Positions 45,385 to 57,878 are shown, numbered from the stretch's first letter. The stretch: 64,000 bases of DNA from Cocos nucifera (GCA_006176705.1 QRFJ01000768.1:186001-250000), one strand, 5' to 3'. Translations and numbers: made by a program. Notes: generated by a model from the letters alone, not told the origin.

Positions 45385-46537
45385 TTTGGCATGTAGAAGA
45401 AGGGGAGAGAGAGGATCAGAGGGGGCATCGAACATGGAAGGAGTGGCAGCCTTTTGGGTGAAAAATAAAACTTGCATTGAAATGCCTTGGCGTGAGAATG
45501 AATTATATCAAATACCAATGCCAAAAGGAGTCCCATTTGACCAAATTAACTATTTTATTTTTATCATTAGAACTTTAGATCTTATTCCTCATGTAGAGTA
45601 CCAGATCCTATCTAGTTTTCATGCCAAAAGGACTTCAAAAAGATGTTGGCATGAGTAGATAAGGAAGAATCCACTACGCCTAAAACTCTTCCCTCAAGAG
45701 TTTGATTTAAATCAAACTCTATCATAACTCAGTCTAGATATTTTCAAAAATTACAAAATTTGGTACACCCAATGTATGATTCATGCCCTATAACATATTT
45801 AAAAATTAAATCAAAATAATTTTTAAAAAATTTTCTAAAAGCATCTGATTAGGTGATCCTCAATTCTCTCAAACAGGTCAACTTTTGACCCTAGTCCATT
45901 TGCACTATGAATGGATTTAATTTCTATAATTAATCTGATCTGGATAAGTTTTAGTCAGATAAAAATAAATTTATTCAAGATATAAGAATGAGTCAAATCA
46001 AATTTAACTCAGTTACGATAAATCAGAATAATTATAGAAGGAGAAAATCAGGCGCAATCATGTGCCAGCATGATTATCTTGAACTTGATTAGATCTAATC
46101 CAAATCAATCAAACTGGATTAGCTTAATTGATGACATCCAGACCCAAACCCTTATTTGTATGATCCAGTTAGGTTCAGTTTCATATGGTAATGAGATATG
46201 TCACGATCTCTATCATCGACATCATCGAAATACCTTTCGATGGATCAGAACTTTTTTGATTCATACAATTAGATGTCATTAGGTTTTTCTATCTTGAGCT
46301 TTGATAGGATTAGGGTTAAGGTGAACTCATCAAATCCAACATCTGTCATATAAATTATTCATTCGATTCGAGTCCAATGTAAAATCCTAATAGAAACATT
46401 TTCTATCATCTTCACTCTACCATGGGCATGAGCTTAAGGACTCAATCTCATGATTATCATAGGACTACTCCTCATCTACCGAGGTAGATAGATCTCTTAT
46501 TGGTGTAATCTAATTTCTATAATGAATATGTTATAGC
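45385..46537 (-). repeat. CopA-2 5' LTR, right part
   Basis: Continues the LTR broken at 34794: TTTGGCATGTAGAAG... aligns with the reverse complement of CopA-1 LTR 7320 and downward. It ends ...TTATAGC at 46537, where CopA-3 begins. The full LTR end (ATCTAACA) is not reached. A nearly identical copy lies at 59388-60540. Confidence 0.8.
46533..46537. repeat. Target-site copy of CopA-3
   Basis: ATAGC before the TGAAGGG edge of the CopA-3 LTR; the same at 60536-60540. The partner would lie beyond the window. Confidence 0.5.
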
Positions 46538-47596
46538 TGAAGGGAAATTCTGATTTCTCGGTCCAGGTTCGTTCAGATCTGATCAGATCAAGAGATATAT
46601 TTCAAAAATTTTTCTCTTGATCTCAATCAGATCTTGATATATTTTAGATTTGATTCTTATTATTTTAATAAAATAAAATTAAAAGATAAATTAAATTAAA
46701 TTTAATTTACCTGATCTGGGTAATCCTATTACCCTATTGATGATCCTGTTTGCAGCGGAAGGTTCTGGATCTTAGCCATGCAAGCACCTGGCCTCTACCG
46801 GTATCCACTCGGGTTGGATCTGGAGATCCTCTTCTTCTCTATCATGCCTCCAAAAATTAGATCTAGATCTGATCTGGAGGATCTTCAAAACTCTTTTTGA
46901 AGATGAGCAGTCGTCCTTTGCAGCAGCGCAGCCTTCTTACTTTTGATCGCCTTTCTTTGATCTGAATTGCACCAACCAAGGTCCAAAACTCCTTTTGGAT
47001 GTGGAGAGCAAGGGGAGAAGGTGGTTTGGCATGGAGAGGGATGGGAGAGGCAGCCTTGGGGCATGGAGAAACTATGATCTCATCATATCATCTAATCTGA
47101 GTTGGGTATAGGGTCTTATTTATAGACTAGCTATGATCCAACTCCTCTTCTTCCCAACCAATCACAACCCTTTGTGAAATCAGATCTAAATCTGATTGAT
47201 GGGAATAGAGTCCCCTGGATTCCTCCTTAGAGGGTGCCTAAGACCAGTCAAAGTTGGTTCTTAGAAGAACTCTAATTGGAATCCAAAAAGGAGATGGAGT
47301 CCTTGTCCAACAAGGACTCCTAGGCGCCTCCAACTTGGGCACACGCCTAGGGTGGCGTGCACCCTTCTCCTTGCCAGGTTCTGGCAGGGGGACAGGCCCC
47401 CACCAGCTCTCCAATAGGTGCATGACATGTGGTCAAAAGTCAAAGTATCAATGGTCAACGTTTGACCAGTCAAAGGTAGACTTTTGACCAAAGTCAAAGA
47501 ACAAGAAATGGTAGGTGACCAAAAATGGTAGGTAGTGTCTTATAAATAAGACAACCATTTTTGACTTGCACAACCTCCTGTCAGACCATATGAAGG
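46538..47596 (-). repeat. CopA-3-type LTR, truncated copy
   Basis: First 1059 bp of the LTR that is complete at 60541-62826, about 99% identical by eye. A TATA-like CTATAAATA lies on the minus strand at 47117-47125. It is cut at 47596, where the sequence switches within one base to Sirevirus integrase. Overlapping frames 47238-47497 on both strands fall inside the LTR and show no known domain. Confidence 0.8.
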
Positions 47597-48383
47597 TCAT
47601 CGACGGCCAAAAACATGAAAATATACAATGTTAGGTTTTCTTTCTTTTCAAAGCTTATAAGATGTTTTCTTTAAAATTGGTCTGATTAGAGCATGGTTTA
47701 ACATGTAACATGTCGTGTTAATTGCTTATATCCAAAAGTATCTTGGAAGGTTGCTTTCACATAGCATGGTACGGGCCATTTCTTTTAGAGTCCTATTTTT
47801 TTTTTCTATCATCCCATTTTGTTGGGGTGTCCTAGGTGCTGAAAAATTATGGCTTCTTTCTTTTTTATCACAAAATTTTTTAAAGTCTTGGTTTTCAAAT
47901 TTGGTTCTATGATCACTTTGAATACTTTGAATTGAAAATCCTTTTTCATTTGTAACTTTTCAATAAAACTTTAAGAAAATATGAAAAATTTTATCTTTGT
48001 ATGCAAAAAAAAATTCATATAAAATATGAGCAGTCATCGATAATTATAAAATTATAACATTTTTCACCTAAGCTTGTTGTTCTTGTAGGACCAAACAAAT
48101 CCATGTGCAATAGTTTCAATGGTCTAGAAGTTGAAACAATGTTCTTAGATTTAAATAAAACTCTAGTTTGTTTTCCTAGTTGGCATGTATCATAAATTTT
48201 ATTTTTTTCAAAGTTTAATTTTGGTAAATCGGTAACTAAGTTCTTTTTGATAAGCTTTGAAAGTGAATGCATACTAATGTGTACAAGCCTAAGGTGCCAA
48301 AGCCAACTTGTCTTATTAATTTTGGTATTCATAGCTACTAGACATTGCATGTTTATCATAGAATGATCATTCAAATCTATCAT
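47597..48383 (-). pseudogene. Sirevirus integrase pseudogene, truncated
   Basis: Frame 48015-48383 (122 residues) has the pre-integrase motif LWHLRLVHISMHSLSKL, a zinc tail with the first Cys replaced (YDTCQLGKQTR) and the first catalytic Asp (LLHMDLFGPTR) plus FIIIDDCSYF. After a shift, 47640-47900 reads QQNGMIEKKNRTLKEMARTM with the Glu region kept, then LPRYFW and NTTCYMLNHALI. Stops are seen (for example after RYFWI). The reading continues to NIVYFHVFGR and ends at the 47596/47597 junction in mid-domain. Confidence 0.8.
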
Positions 48384-48439
48384 ATAAATATTACCATGCC
48401 TATGTCTAACAAATTTAATATCATCATCATCAGGACTAG

Positions 48440-48830
48440 TTATAATGCAAAATGAAGATTCAAAAATAACTTAGTTACAATGCAAAATGAAGATTCAAAA
48501 ATAACTTTGTAACCCTTGAGATAAAGTTGACTAATGCTTAAGAGATTGTGTTTCAAACCATCTACTAATAAAATATTTTTAATATACTTGAAGGGAGTGA
48601 TACAAATGTTACCTATATCGATAATCTTTTCTTTGCTATTATCTTCAAAGGTGACCATTCCTCCACTTTTAGCATTAAGCATGATGAATTGGGACTCATC
48701 ACCGATCATATGTTGAGCATCCGCTATCAAAATACAATCTTCAATTTTCTCCTTTGGATGCAAGACACACCTACATGCAAAATCAAGTTCTTATTCTAGG
48801 TACCCAAGTTTTCTTAGATCTTTTAAGGTT
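48440..48830 (-). pseudogene. Sirevirus protease pseudogene
   Basis: Minus-strand frame 48440-48763 (107 residues) reads HMIGDESQFIML, VTFEDNSKEKIIDIG and LKHNLLSISQLYLKGY, the recognisable copia protease body. The catalytic DSG triplet is replaced (CILIADAQHM), so this protease would be dead. A short repeat of about 45 bases (ataatgcaaaatgaagattc) at 48442-48503 disrupts the following segment. It would normally cut Gag and Pol apart. Confidence 0.75.
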
Positions 48831-48859
48831 AGTCACAATGGTTCCTTTTGGAATCCATA

Positions 48860-50350
48860 TTTTTTTTATATTTAAATTATTAGAAAAATATGTATAAGAT
48901 TTGTATCCTAGTTTACCATATTTAAAGCAAGTAATATTTAAAAATTTATTGCTTTATGAATCTACAAAAATATTTTTCAAAAATTTTTATTTTCTTAGGG
49001 GGTTGTAGCCTAGACCGATCTTATCATAATTGATCTTTTGATTTTCAAGAATCATATGAAGTTTATTTGAACCTAAAGTAAATTTTTCAACTATCGATTT
49101 TATTTTTTAAATTTAGATTCTCTTGGGTTAAGACTAGTTTTTCACTTAGGATAGTTTCATTTTCTTTTAGCAAGACTTGATTCTTTAATTTTAGTTTTTT
49201 ATTTTTAGTTTCTAACTTCTTTAAATCATCTACTAAATTATAGAAGGCTTCTTGAAGTTCTTCAAATATAAATTCATTCAAGATTTTAGCACTTACCTCA
49301 TTTTCATGTGCCATAAGGCATAGGTTAGCTTGTTCATGAGCTTCTTTCTCTTCGAAGCTTGAGTCATCATTATCACTCCATATTGTCATCATAGTCTTTT
49401 TCTTATATTTCTTAAAAAATTTTTTAAGCTGAGGATATTCAGACCTAAAGTACCCTAGCTTCTTACATTCATAGCAAATAAGAGGCAGCTTCCTATCCTT
49501 TTTCTTGCTATGCTCTTCTTTGGTAGGTGACATCTTCCTCATCCCTTATTTTCTCTTCAAAAATCTCTTGACTTTCTTTTGATGAGGGCTATTTTTTCAT
49601 CTTGTTCTTTATCTTCCGTTTCATTGAATTTCTTATCTTATTGAGTGGTGGATTTGAGGGCTATTATCTTTTTCTTCTTGACATCTTCTTCTTGATGTTG
49701 TTTTATGCTTAGCTCGTGCATCATTAGTGATCTTAGAAGCTCCTCTAAGGAGAAAATATTCAGATCTTTGGCTTCTTGGATTGCAATCACTTTTGCCTCC
49801 CATGTCATTGACAAAGATCTAAGAATCTTTCTCACAAGATCACTATTAGAATAAGACTTGCCAAGACTTTTAAGATCATTTATAATATCCATAAATCTAG
49901 TAAATATTTCAGTTATTAACTCATCATGCTCTATTTTGAAAAGTTCATATTTATGCACAAGCATGTTAATTTTTGATTTCTTAACTTGATTAGTACCTTC
50001 ATGAGTTACTTCTAACCTATCTCATATTTTCTTAGTCGATATGCATGTTGAAATGCGATTAAATTCATTGACATCTAAAACACAATATAAAACATTCATG
50101 GCTCTTACATTGAGTTGAGTTATTTTCTTATCAACCTCAACCCATTCTCTTTCGGATTTGATTGATTCCACATCATCAATTATCTTAGTAGATGTATGTG
50201 GTCCATTAACTATGATACTCCATATATTATAGTCAAGTACTTGTATGAATATTCTCATCCGAGCTTTTCAATAGGTATAGTTTGATCTATTGAAAAGTGA
50301 AGATCGGTTTGTGGACTGCCCCTCGGCTAGAAAAATACTAACTTGGGTTG
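48860..50350 (-). pseudogene. Sirevirus gag pseudogene
   Basis: The minus-strand N-terminus near 50340 reads GQSTNRSSLFNRSNYTY then a stop where a Trp is expected. Frame 50022-50258 follows (MRIFIQVLDYNIWSIIVNGP). The central capsid part is in 49638-49964 (NMLVHKYELFK-type start, LVRKILRSLSMTWEAKVIAI). The zinc knuckle in 49087-49542 has lost its His and last Cys (CYECKKLGYFRSEY), and it is followed by a long Glu/Lys coiled coil (FEELQEAFYNLVDDLKKLET). A tail near 48890-49030 resembles the second knuckle region of the gag-only array. Three or more frame breaks. Unlike the array it still has the central capsid part. Confidence 0.8.
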
Positions 50351-50402
50351 TTATAGATCTTTAGCTCTTTAATGGCTAAATCAAAGTAGAACTAGAGCAC
50401 TG

Positions 50403-50414
50403 GGCTCTGATACC
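50403..50414 (-). promoter_or_regulatory. Primer-binding site of the Sirevirus
   Basis: The minus strand reads TGGTATCAGAGC exactly; the LTR edge TGTTGCCC is three bases away. Confidence 0.9.
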
Positions 50415-50416
50415 AC

Positions 50417-51636
50417 TTGTTGCCCAGCTATACAACCTAAGAAGAGGGGGTGAATTAGATTTTTAAAATTTTAAAGCTAATTTAAAGATATCAAGATTGA
50501 ATGATGATATGCAAGTCATGTATGTAAAGTGATTTAGGTTAGATGAAAATATAAAAAACTTGAGAGAAAGAATTTAACAAACTAAGGAAAGAAAGATAGC
50601 AAGCACATCATAAACAAGCAAGATTTATAGTGGTTCGGTGCTTTTCTTACACCTATATCCACTCTCTAAGCTCTTACTTGGAAATTCCAAATTACTAAAT
50701 GTATTCAATCAGAATACAACGTCGGTATCTCTGACCCTAGCTATTCCAAGCTAGCATACTTATTTTTTGGGTACAAGTCAACCCTACACACTTCAATTTA
50801 AGGCTCAGATCAACCCTCCCAAGTTTTGAAATCCCTCTAAAACTTGAATCAAAATAATAAAGTAAAGTATATATAAGAATTAATGACAATCAAATATAAA
50901 TTTAGCTTTCTTAATGAGCAAATAAAATCTTAAGAGTGCTTTTCATAATAATGTAGAAAGCTTTTTTAATTTTTCTCAAGATTATTGGAGACTTGAATGA
51001 GCTCTTGAGAGGTTGGTGAACTTGAAAATAAAAGCTTCTTTTCTTGAAGAGGACTTTTTGCTTATGGCTGAATAAAATATGATGAAATCTTTTATATTTT
51101 TTTCTTTTTATAGCTTTTTAAATCTTCAAAAGGTGGAGTAAATCTTGAATAAGATTTATAGCCATTGAAGATCTTAAAGAAAATATTAAAAGCTACCAAA
51201 ATGGGATAAAACTAGCCGTTGCAGAAGATTTCCGTCATAGGGATCAACTTATGGGTCGACCTCTAGCATAGGGGTCGACCTCTGAGATAGAATCCAGAAA
51301 ATTAATTGTTCTATATTTTTAGCCTTCAGAACAGTAGAGGTCTATCTTAGAATCTATCCTTGGTACAGAGACAGCATGCCAAACATCCCGTTTCAGCAGG
51401 GATAGACTTAGGGGTCGACCCTTTTGCTTCAAACTTGATTTTCTCTTAAAATATATGTCCAAAAATTATAGGACTACCTCCAAAGGATCAAAAATCTTTT
51501 ATACTTACTCTTGAGGCTCTCAGATCAAAATTTGATAAAATTATGATTTTGCTCCTAAAATATAAATTTTTTTTTTTCAAGTCAAATTCATTAGTAATCC
51601 ACTCAAATATTTTGTAGTCATCAAAATTAATTCTTG
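50417..51636 (-). repeat. Sirevirus 5' LTR, partial (runs into gap)
   Basis: At least 1220 bp from TGTTGCCCAGC; the outer end is lost in the N gap. It shares the box atttatagtggttcggtgc (50623-50641) and ccactctctaagct with the gag-only LTRs. At 51254-51261, 51273-51280 and 51413-51420 the perfect palindrome GGTCGACC occurs inside repeats of GGGGTCGACCTCT type. Confidence 0.8.
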
Positions 51637-51661
51637 NNNNNNNNNNNNNNNNNNNNNNNNN
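51637..51661. other. Assembly gap, 25 N
   Basis: A fixed-size gap separating the Sirevirus LTR from an indel-rich second copy of 37617-47596. A 25-base gap is a common placeholder for unknown or overfilled joins. Confidence 0.99.
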
Positions 51662-53372
51662 AAAAATAGTTTTTCTTTAGTTTAGCAATTAAAATATTCA
51701 CACCCAATTAAGATTTTTTAAATTAAATTCATTAATTATTAAATTGATATGGAGAGCTAAGAATCATTGCTAAATTTTAAGATAAAACTATTTCATCCAT
51801 AGCATGATATTATAGAAGAAAGCATGTTGATTTAAAAAAAATCAAGTATTCAAATCATTTCAAGCATCAAATCAATCAATCATTTTTAATTCTCATTTGA
51901 AATATAGAGAGTATTTTAAGCACGTAAATTGTGATATGAAACTACATAAATAGAATATTAGTTATCAATAGAATTAATCAAACAAATATAATGGTATGAT
52001 GTGAGAAAAGTTTGATTTTATCCAAAGCAATCATCATCAATTTTCATTTTCAAAAGGGCATCCATCAAAAAAATTTTCTCTTTTCATTCCATTGGATCCT
52101 TGGTGTACCTACAAAATCATTTGTTAATCTTTGATACCCAAGTACTTAGGTTACATGGATATTAGAGCACATGGTTCCTTTGGAAATCAAATTTATTTGC
52201 TTAAAGTTTGGCCAAATCTTTAATTGTTATATTTTCTAAAATTTTATGGCATTTTGTTACCATTTAAGATATATAAATAAAATTTATTTTTAAATAAATT
52301 TTGCTTGACATATTTTTGATAATCTTTATTTCTTAAAGGATTATAATCCAATTTCAGGCTTTATTGAAAATAATCATTTTGATTATTCAAAATTGCTTTG
52401 AGCTTTTGAGACCCATAGTAAATCTTTCAAGCTATGGATTTTTAAATTTTCAATTTTTTTCTTAGTTTTTGCATTTTCTTCCAAAAAAGATCTTTCAAAT
52501 TTCAAGATCTTTCTTCTTTTTTTAACAAATTTTTTTTTAGATTTAACTATATTCTTCTTTTTCTTATTTAGAGTTTCAATTAGTTCTAAAAATTCTTTCT
52601 TTTCTTTGCCAGGATATTTTATATCTTTCCAAAGATCTTCTTTTTCACGCAAAATTTTTTTTTTCTTCAACCAAAGAAAGATTATATATCTTAGTTCTTT
52701 ATTTTTTAGCCTTAATTTTTTGTATTCATCCATTAAATCATTAAAGGCTTTAATCCACTCATCAAAAGTAAATAGTAAGAATTTTTCGAATTTATCTCAT
52801 CTTCATTGGTCATGAGCAAAGATTTATAGTACCTTCTTTTTCTTTTTCATTTCTCATTTCTTTGCTTTGCTCCCTCTTAATTATTTTTTTTTTATTTTCT
52901 CTTTTTTTCTTCTTACATTCCTCATAGCTGTAAGGCATAGGTTGGATAGCTTCTTTTCTTCTTTGGAATGAATTTCTCTTGTTTTGCTCCCTCAAAAATT
53001 AGTGTCCAATTTCTCCTAAACTTATTTTGCTGAATTTCAAGAAAAAATTAGATTAAACTCATTTATATCAAATGAACAATAAGTATATTAAAGCCTTAGC
53101 ATTTTAGATGCATTGATATTCATCAAATAAATGATGTATTTTGATTATAAGGGCCATTAACCAATAATTTTTCATAGATTATAGTCCATGTGATTGTTAA
53201 ATATTTTCATTCTATTTTTTAATATATGTAATTTAATTTCATTTAACAGTGGAGGACCAATCAATAGAATGGCCCTTTATACAAAAAGAATTTTATTTAG
53301 ATTGCCATGCTCTTTACTCTTGACGGGTTTAGCGGCAAAAATCAATAAAGAGCAACTGCTCTTGATACCAAT
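51662..53372 (-). mobile_element. Second copy of gag-only internal region 1 (partial, indel-rich)
   Basis: Collinear with 37617-39336 and carries copy-1-specific bases (for example caagcatc), but it has a gained or lost base every 20-40 positions, often in homopolymers. Gag coiled-coil fragments (52383-52733, 52810-52995) are broken by these indels. The PBS at about 53358-53370 has an extra base. Confidence 0.8.
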
Positions 53373-54869
53373 TTTTTTTAGGAGATAGTAATCAAGAGGG
53401 GGGATGAATTTAGATTCTTATAAAATTTTAACCAAATTTACCTTTTAAATAAGTATGTACTTTGATTTTAACCAAAGTGGTGCGATGAATGTTATGCATA
53501 TAGCCAGCGGAATTAAGATACAAAATCAAACTATAAAAAATAAAGTAAAATTTAGTATGGAAAGTATGGCAAAGAGAAAGAAGAAAAGAGTACAACAAAA
53601 CAAATACACAACATTTATAGTGGTTCAGTGCAACCCACAACTTACATCGTCTCCAAGCTTCTCTGAGATTTCATATAATCTACTTTAATTACAGTGTATT
53701 TATTTTTCAGGCTCACAAACCAAACCTAGGGTTAATTTTCACAGGAGCACCACAAAATCTAACATCGTTAGTTTTTTTGGTTCACTAACAATCCAAAATG
53801 TTTTTCGAGCCTCACAATCAAAACCTACAATGTCCAATTCTGGACTTGGATGAACCCTAATTTCCAAGTTTATTTTTTCTAAAGAAACTTGTAAAGAAAC
53901 AAAAAATATAATATAAGAATTTTAGTACCAAAAAATAAAAAATAAAGTTGAAACTCTTCGAGCATGAAAAGAGGTTGAATAATCGGCTCTTTTGAAGCTT
54001 GAAAACTCTTCTTGAGGCTTGAGAGGATTCTTTAAAAAGTTGTAGAAGCTAGCTTCTTAAATGTCCTTTTTTAAAATTGCTGCAAAATTTCTCTCTTTTT
54101 CTCTTTATTGATGTGTAATAGAATTCCCTTAGGTTTGAAAAAAAAAAATTTTCTTTCTAAAGTTCTTATCTTATTTTTCAATAATTTCTCCACCTTTAAA
54201 TACCTTTAAGATGGTTGAAAGATATTTCTAGCTATTTGAAGCACTGAAATAGACATTGGGAGTGAAAACTAGTTCATTTGCGCAAAATAATCCGTTGAAG
54301 GTTGTCTATGCAAATGGACCTCTGATTTTTCATGAGACCTCTCGTCAGGTTTTGAGACCTCTCAATTATGAATCAAGATGTTTCATTAACCACAAGGACC
54401 TCTCAAGAATCCTGCGGGACTCTCACTCTCAAAGCACAGAACTAAGTTTCTGTCTTCTGAGATCAAATGTCTCAAATTCAAACTCGAGATCTTCAAATTA
54501 TACCAAAACTATGTTTGGGCATGCCAGTCCACTCGAAAGCTTTTTAAAAATTCTGGTATCTCAAAATTATTCCAAGGCTATTTTAAAAAAATTTTTTGCA
54601 CCATCAAGGAGATTTGATTTTTATTTGATTTTCACTTTATAATCTTCGTTGTTTTGATCAAAGAGCTCCTTTCTTCTATTTTTGGAAAGCTTAAGAAAAA
54701 ATTTTTTCTTTAAGAAATCTGAACTTGATGAATTTTGAGTCTTTTCTTGAAATTATTCTCAATTTAAATTTACCTGAAAAAAAAATCTACATCCCACTCA
54801 TAAAATATATGGTTAAATACTCAAACACTCAAAATTGGCATCATTTAAAAATCAATCATGGGATCAACA
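53373..54869 (-). repeat. Second copy of LTR2 (indel-rich)
   Basis: Matches 39337-40835 throughout, ending GGATCAACA at 54869, with many single-base indels. Plus-strand frames 53455-53688 and 54256-54642 are products of these shifts. Confidence 0.8.
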
Positions 54870-57800
54870 ATCTTTCATTTGATAATAACAAACTTTGAGT
54901 ATATGCTAATAAAAATAAATAATTAATATTCTTAATATATTTTACTAAATGTATTCATGAAGATATGATCAGTACTAGATCAACACATGAATGCATACTT
55001 CTGAATTTCTTAATTAATCTTTAAAAATAACAAAACTTTAGTTTCTTAAGCATCATCCTTCAAAGCATATACTCAACATACTTCTCCCCCTTTTTTAACA
55101 TATCAAAAGCTCATGCAAAGAAATAAGAAACCATCAAAATCAACATCAAGCATTAAACTGAGAGATGTATTCGTTCATAAAATCAATTTAAATGAATCAT
55201 CTTCCTTTCAAAAATTATCCTTGTAACTCCAAACTAGTTTCAAATATCATTTTATTTTAGAGGTTTCCCTCTTTTTGAATTAATATGTTTTAAATCAGAT
55301 TTTTAGATATGCACTTTTAAACTTTAAGAAGAAAGAGCTTTTTAAAAGATTTGAACATGAATCAGCATAGCATTTAATTCACAATTCAATCTTTTCCCTT
55401 TCTTAGAAATTTTGTCAATTGAGTTCGGAAAAGGTATGTCTTCAGATGTATCGAGCAAAGTAAAATAAAGTAGTATCAAAAAATAGATAATATATTTTCA
55501 AATTCATTGCTTTGAGTTAAAAAATTATTTCAAAATAAATAATTCATAAGAATTTGCAATCACATAAAAAATTAAGAATCAAATTTAAATTTTTAAATAG
55601 TTTCAAAATTTAGTTTAAAAATTTATTTTAAAATAAGAATATATTTTTAAATTTAATTTAACTCTAATCATTTGCTAAAAATGCATGCAAATCAAGTTTT
55701 AAAAATTTGACACATTGAAATTTAGTATTATATTTATCAATGAGCTTGAAAATTATAAGAATATATTCAAATTAATTTATTTTAGGTAAAAATATGTCCT
55801 AAACTTTTTTTACTCTAAATAGTTTTTCAAATAATGACAATCAAATCAAAAGCATATAAGATCATCATATTAAGGCTTCAAGTATAATGAAATTAATGTT
55901 CATTTACTTAATATAAGCTATTAGAATTTTCAATCAAAGCTTAGATAATATCACTCCTCTTTATTTTTCATAATTAATGTAGATAAATTTATTTTTTAAT
56001 TTTTCTCTCTTCTTTTTCTTTCAATAAGCCAGATTTAACGATGAACTTAACTACTAAATTTAGATTTTCTAAATTTGAAAGTTATTTTTAATTTCAAAGT
56101 CCTTTTTCAAATAATTTAATATTTCTCTTTATATTTTCTTTCCTTACTTTAGCAAATAATACCAAAAAAAAAATAATTTTTCTTGTAGGTTTAGCAATAA
56201 AATATTCACACCCAATTAAGCATTTTTAAACTAAAATTCATCAATTATGAAATGATATGGATAGGCTTAAGAATATCATGCAAATTTTAGATAAAATTAT
56301 TTTACTATAGCATGACTATAATAGAAGAGAGCTTATTTGAATTTAAAAATCAAAGTATTCAAATCATTTCAAACATCAAAATCAATCAATCATTCTATCT
56401 CATCAAAATATAGAGAGTATTTTTAAGTAAGTAAATATGATATTGAAACTACATAAATAGATTATTAGATCAAACCGAATTAATCAAACAAAATTGTGTA
56501 TAATATGAGAAAGTTTAGACTTTATCCAAAAGCATATCCCATCCCTTTTTATTTTCAAGGATTATTCAAAAATTTTCTTTTTTTATTCCATTGGATCCTT
56601 GGTGTACGACAAATTCATTTGCTACTTTTGTACCCAAGTTAGCTTGGTTTCCATGCATGTTAGAGTACATGTTTCTTTGAATCCAAATTTGTTTGATTAA
56701 AGTGGCCAATTCTTAAATATTACATTCTTAAATTTTATGGCGAAACTTTGTTACATTAAGACATGTAAATGAACTATTTTAATAAACTTTTGTTAAACAT
56801 ATTTTTGATAATTTTTATTTTTTTTAAATTATAACCCAATTCCAGCCTTTATGAAAAATAAACCATTTGATTATTTCAAAATTACTTGAAGCTTTGAGAT
56901 CCAATAGTAAATTTTTCAGCATGGATTTTAAATTTTCATCTCTTTTCTTAGTTTTGCATTTTCTTCCAAAAGAGATCTTCATATTTTAAAGACTTTTTCT
57001 TTTTCTTCAACAAAATTTTTAGATTTAACTATATTCTCCTTTTCCTTACTTAGAGTTTCAAATTAGTTCTAAAAATTTATTTCTTTTTCTTTGCAGATAT
57101 TTTATATCTTTCGAAAGATCTTTTTCACTCAAATTTTATTTTTCTCTTTCAAACCAAAGAAAGATTTATATTTTTTAATGTTCTTTATTTTTTAGCCTTT
57201 AATTTTCTTGTATTCATCCATTAAATCATTAAAGGCTTCAAATAACTCATCAAATAAATTGAAAAACTTCAGAATTTACCTCATCTTCATTGGTCATGAG
57301 TAAAGATTTGTAGACTTTCTTTCTTTTTTTTCATTTCTTCATTTCTTGCTTTGCTCTCCCTTAATTAATATTTATCTTTTTCTTTTGTTTTCTCTTCTTC
57401 TTTTTCTTCTTTCATCCTCATGAGCTGTGAGCATAGTGTTGGGTGAGCTTCTTATCTTTCTTTAGAGCTTAATATTTCTTCTTATTTTGCTCCTCTCAAA
57501 AATAGTGTCCAATTTCTTCCTAAACTTATTTTGCTGAAATGCAAGAAAGAAATTAGATTAAAGCTCATTTATATCTAATGAACAATAAAGTATATTTAAA
57601 GCCTTAGCATTTAGATGCATTGATTATTCATCAATAAATAATGTATTTTGTATATGAGGGCCATTAACAATAATTTTTCATAGATTATAGTCATTGTGAT
57701 TGTATAAAAATTTTCATTCTAATTTTTTAATGTATGTAATTTAATTCATTTAACAGTGAGGGACAATCAATAGAATGGCCTTTCATTCAAAAAGAATTTC

Positions 57801-57878
57801 TATTTAGATTGCCAAGATCTTTTACTCTTGACGGTTAGGTCAAAAATCAATAATAGAGCACCTGCTCTGATATCAATT
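54870..57878 (-). mobile_element. Second copy of gag-only internal region 2 (indel-rich to about 57540)
   Basis: Matches 40836-43885, including copy-2-specific bases (caaacatcaaaatc). Indels are dense up to about 57540, then nearly stop. The gag reading is destroyed by shifts; the zinc-knuckle region is near 56720-56765. Confidence 0.8.

Larger units (their letters stand above)
27453..46537 (-). mobile_element. CopA-2, minus-strand Ty1/copia element, interrupted
   Basis: Left-truncated 3' LTR (27453-28682), internal region 28683-34344 with recognisable RNase H, RT, integrase, protease, gag and leader, and a 5' LTR split into 34345-34794 and 45385-46537 by the gag-only Sirevirus array. The outer end of the 5' LTR is cut at 46537 by CopA-3. 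In family it is close to CopA-1 on the opposite strand. All coding parts contain stops. Confidence 0.8.
47597..51636 (-). mobile_element. Pol-bearing Sirevirus-type element, partial
   Basis: Minus-strand Ty1/copia element of the Sirevirus kind: 5' LTR (50417 to the gap), PBS, full-length-type gag with coiled coil, protease, and integrase up to the abrupt end at 47597. RT, RNase H and the 3' LTR are absent. Its gag and LTR landmarks match the gag-only array, so it represents the parent type. It is itself inactivated. Confidence 0.8.

Noticed and set aside
45368..45658. 96-residue frame identical to 59371-59661, looking like a conserved gene pair
   Set aside because: It begins in LTR3, crosses the CAACC target site and continues in an older LTR. 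The identity comes from the 10-kb duplicate.
47238..47497. Overlapping frames on both strands with higher GC
   Set aside because: They fall inside the CopA-3 LTR upstream of its TATA-like box; the proteins have no recognisable features.
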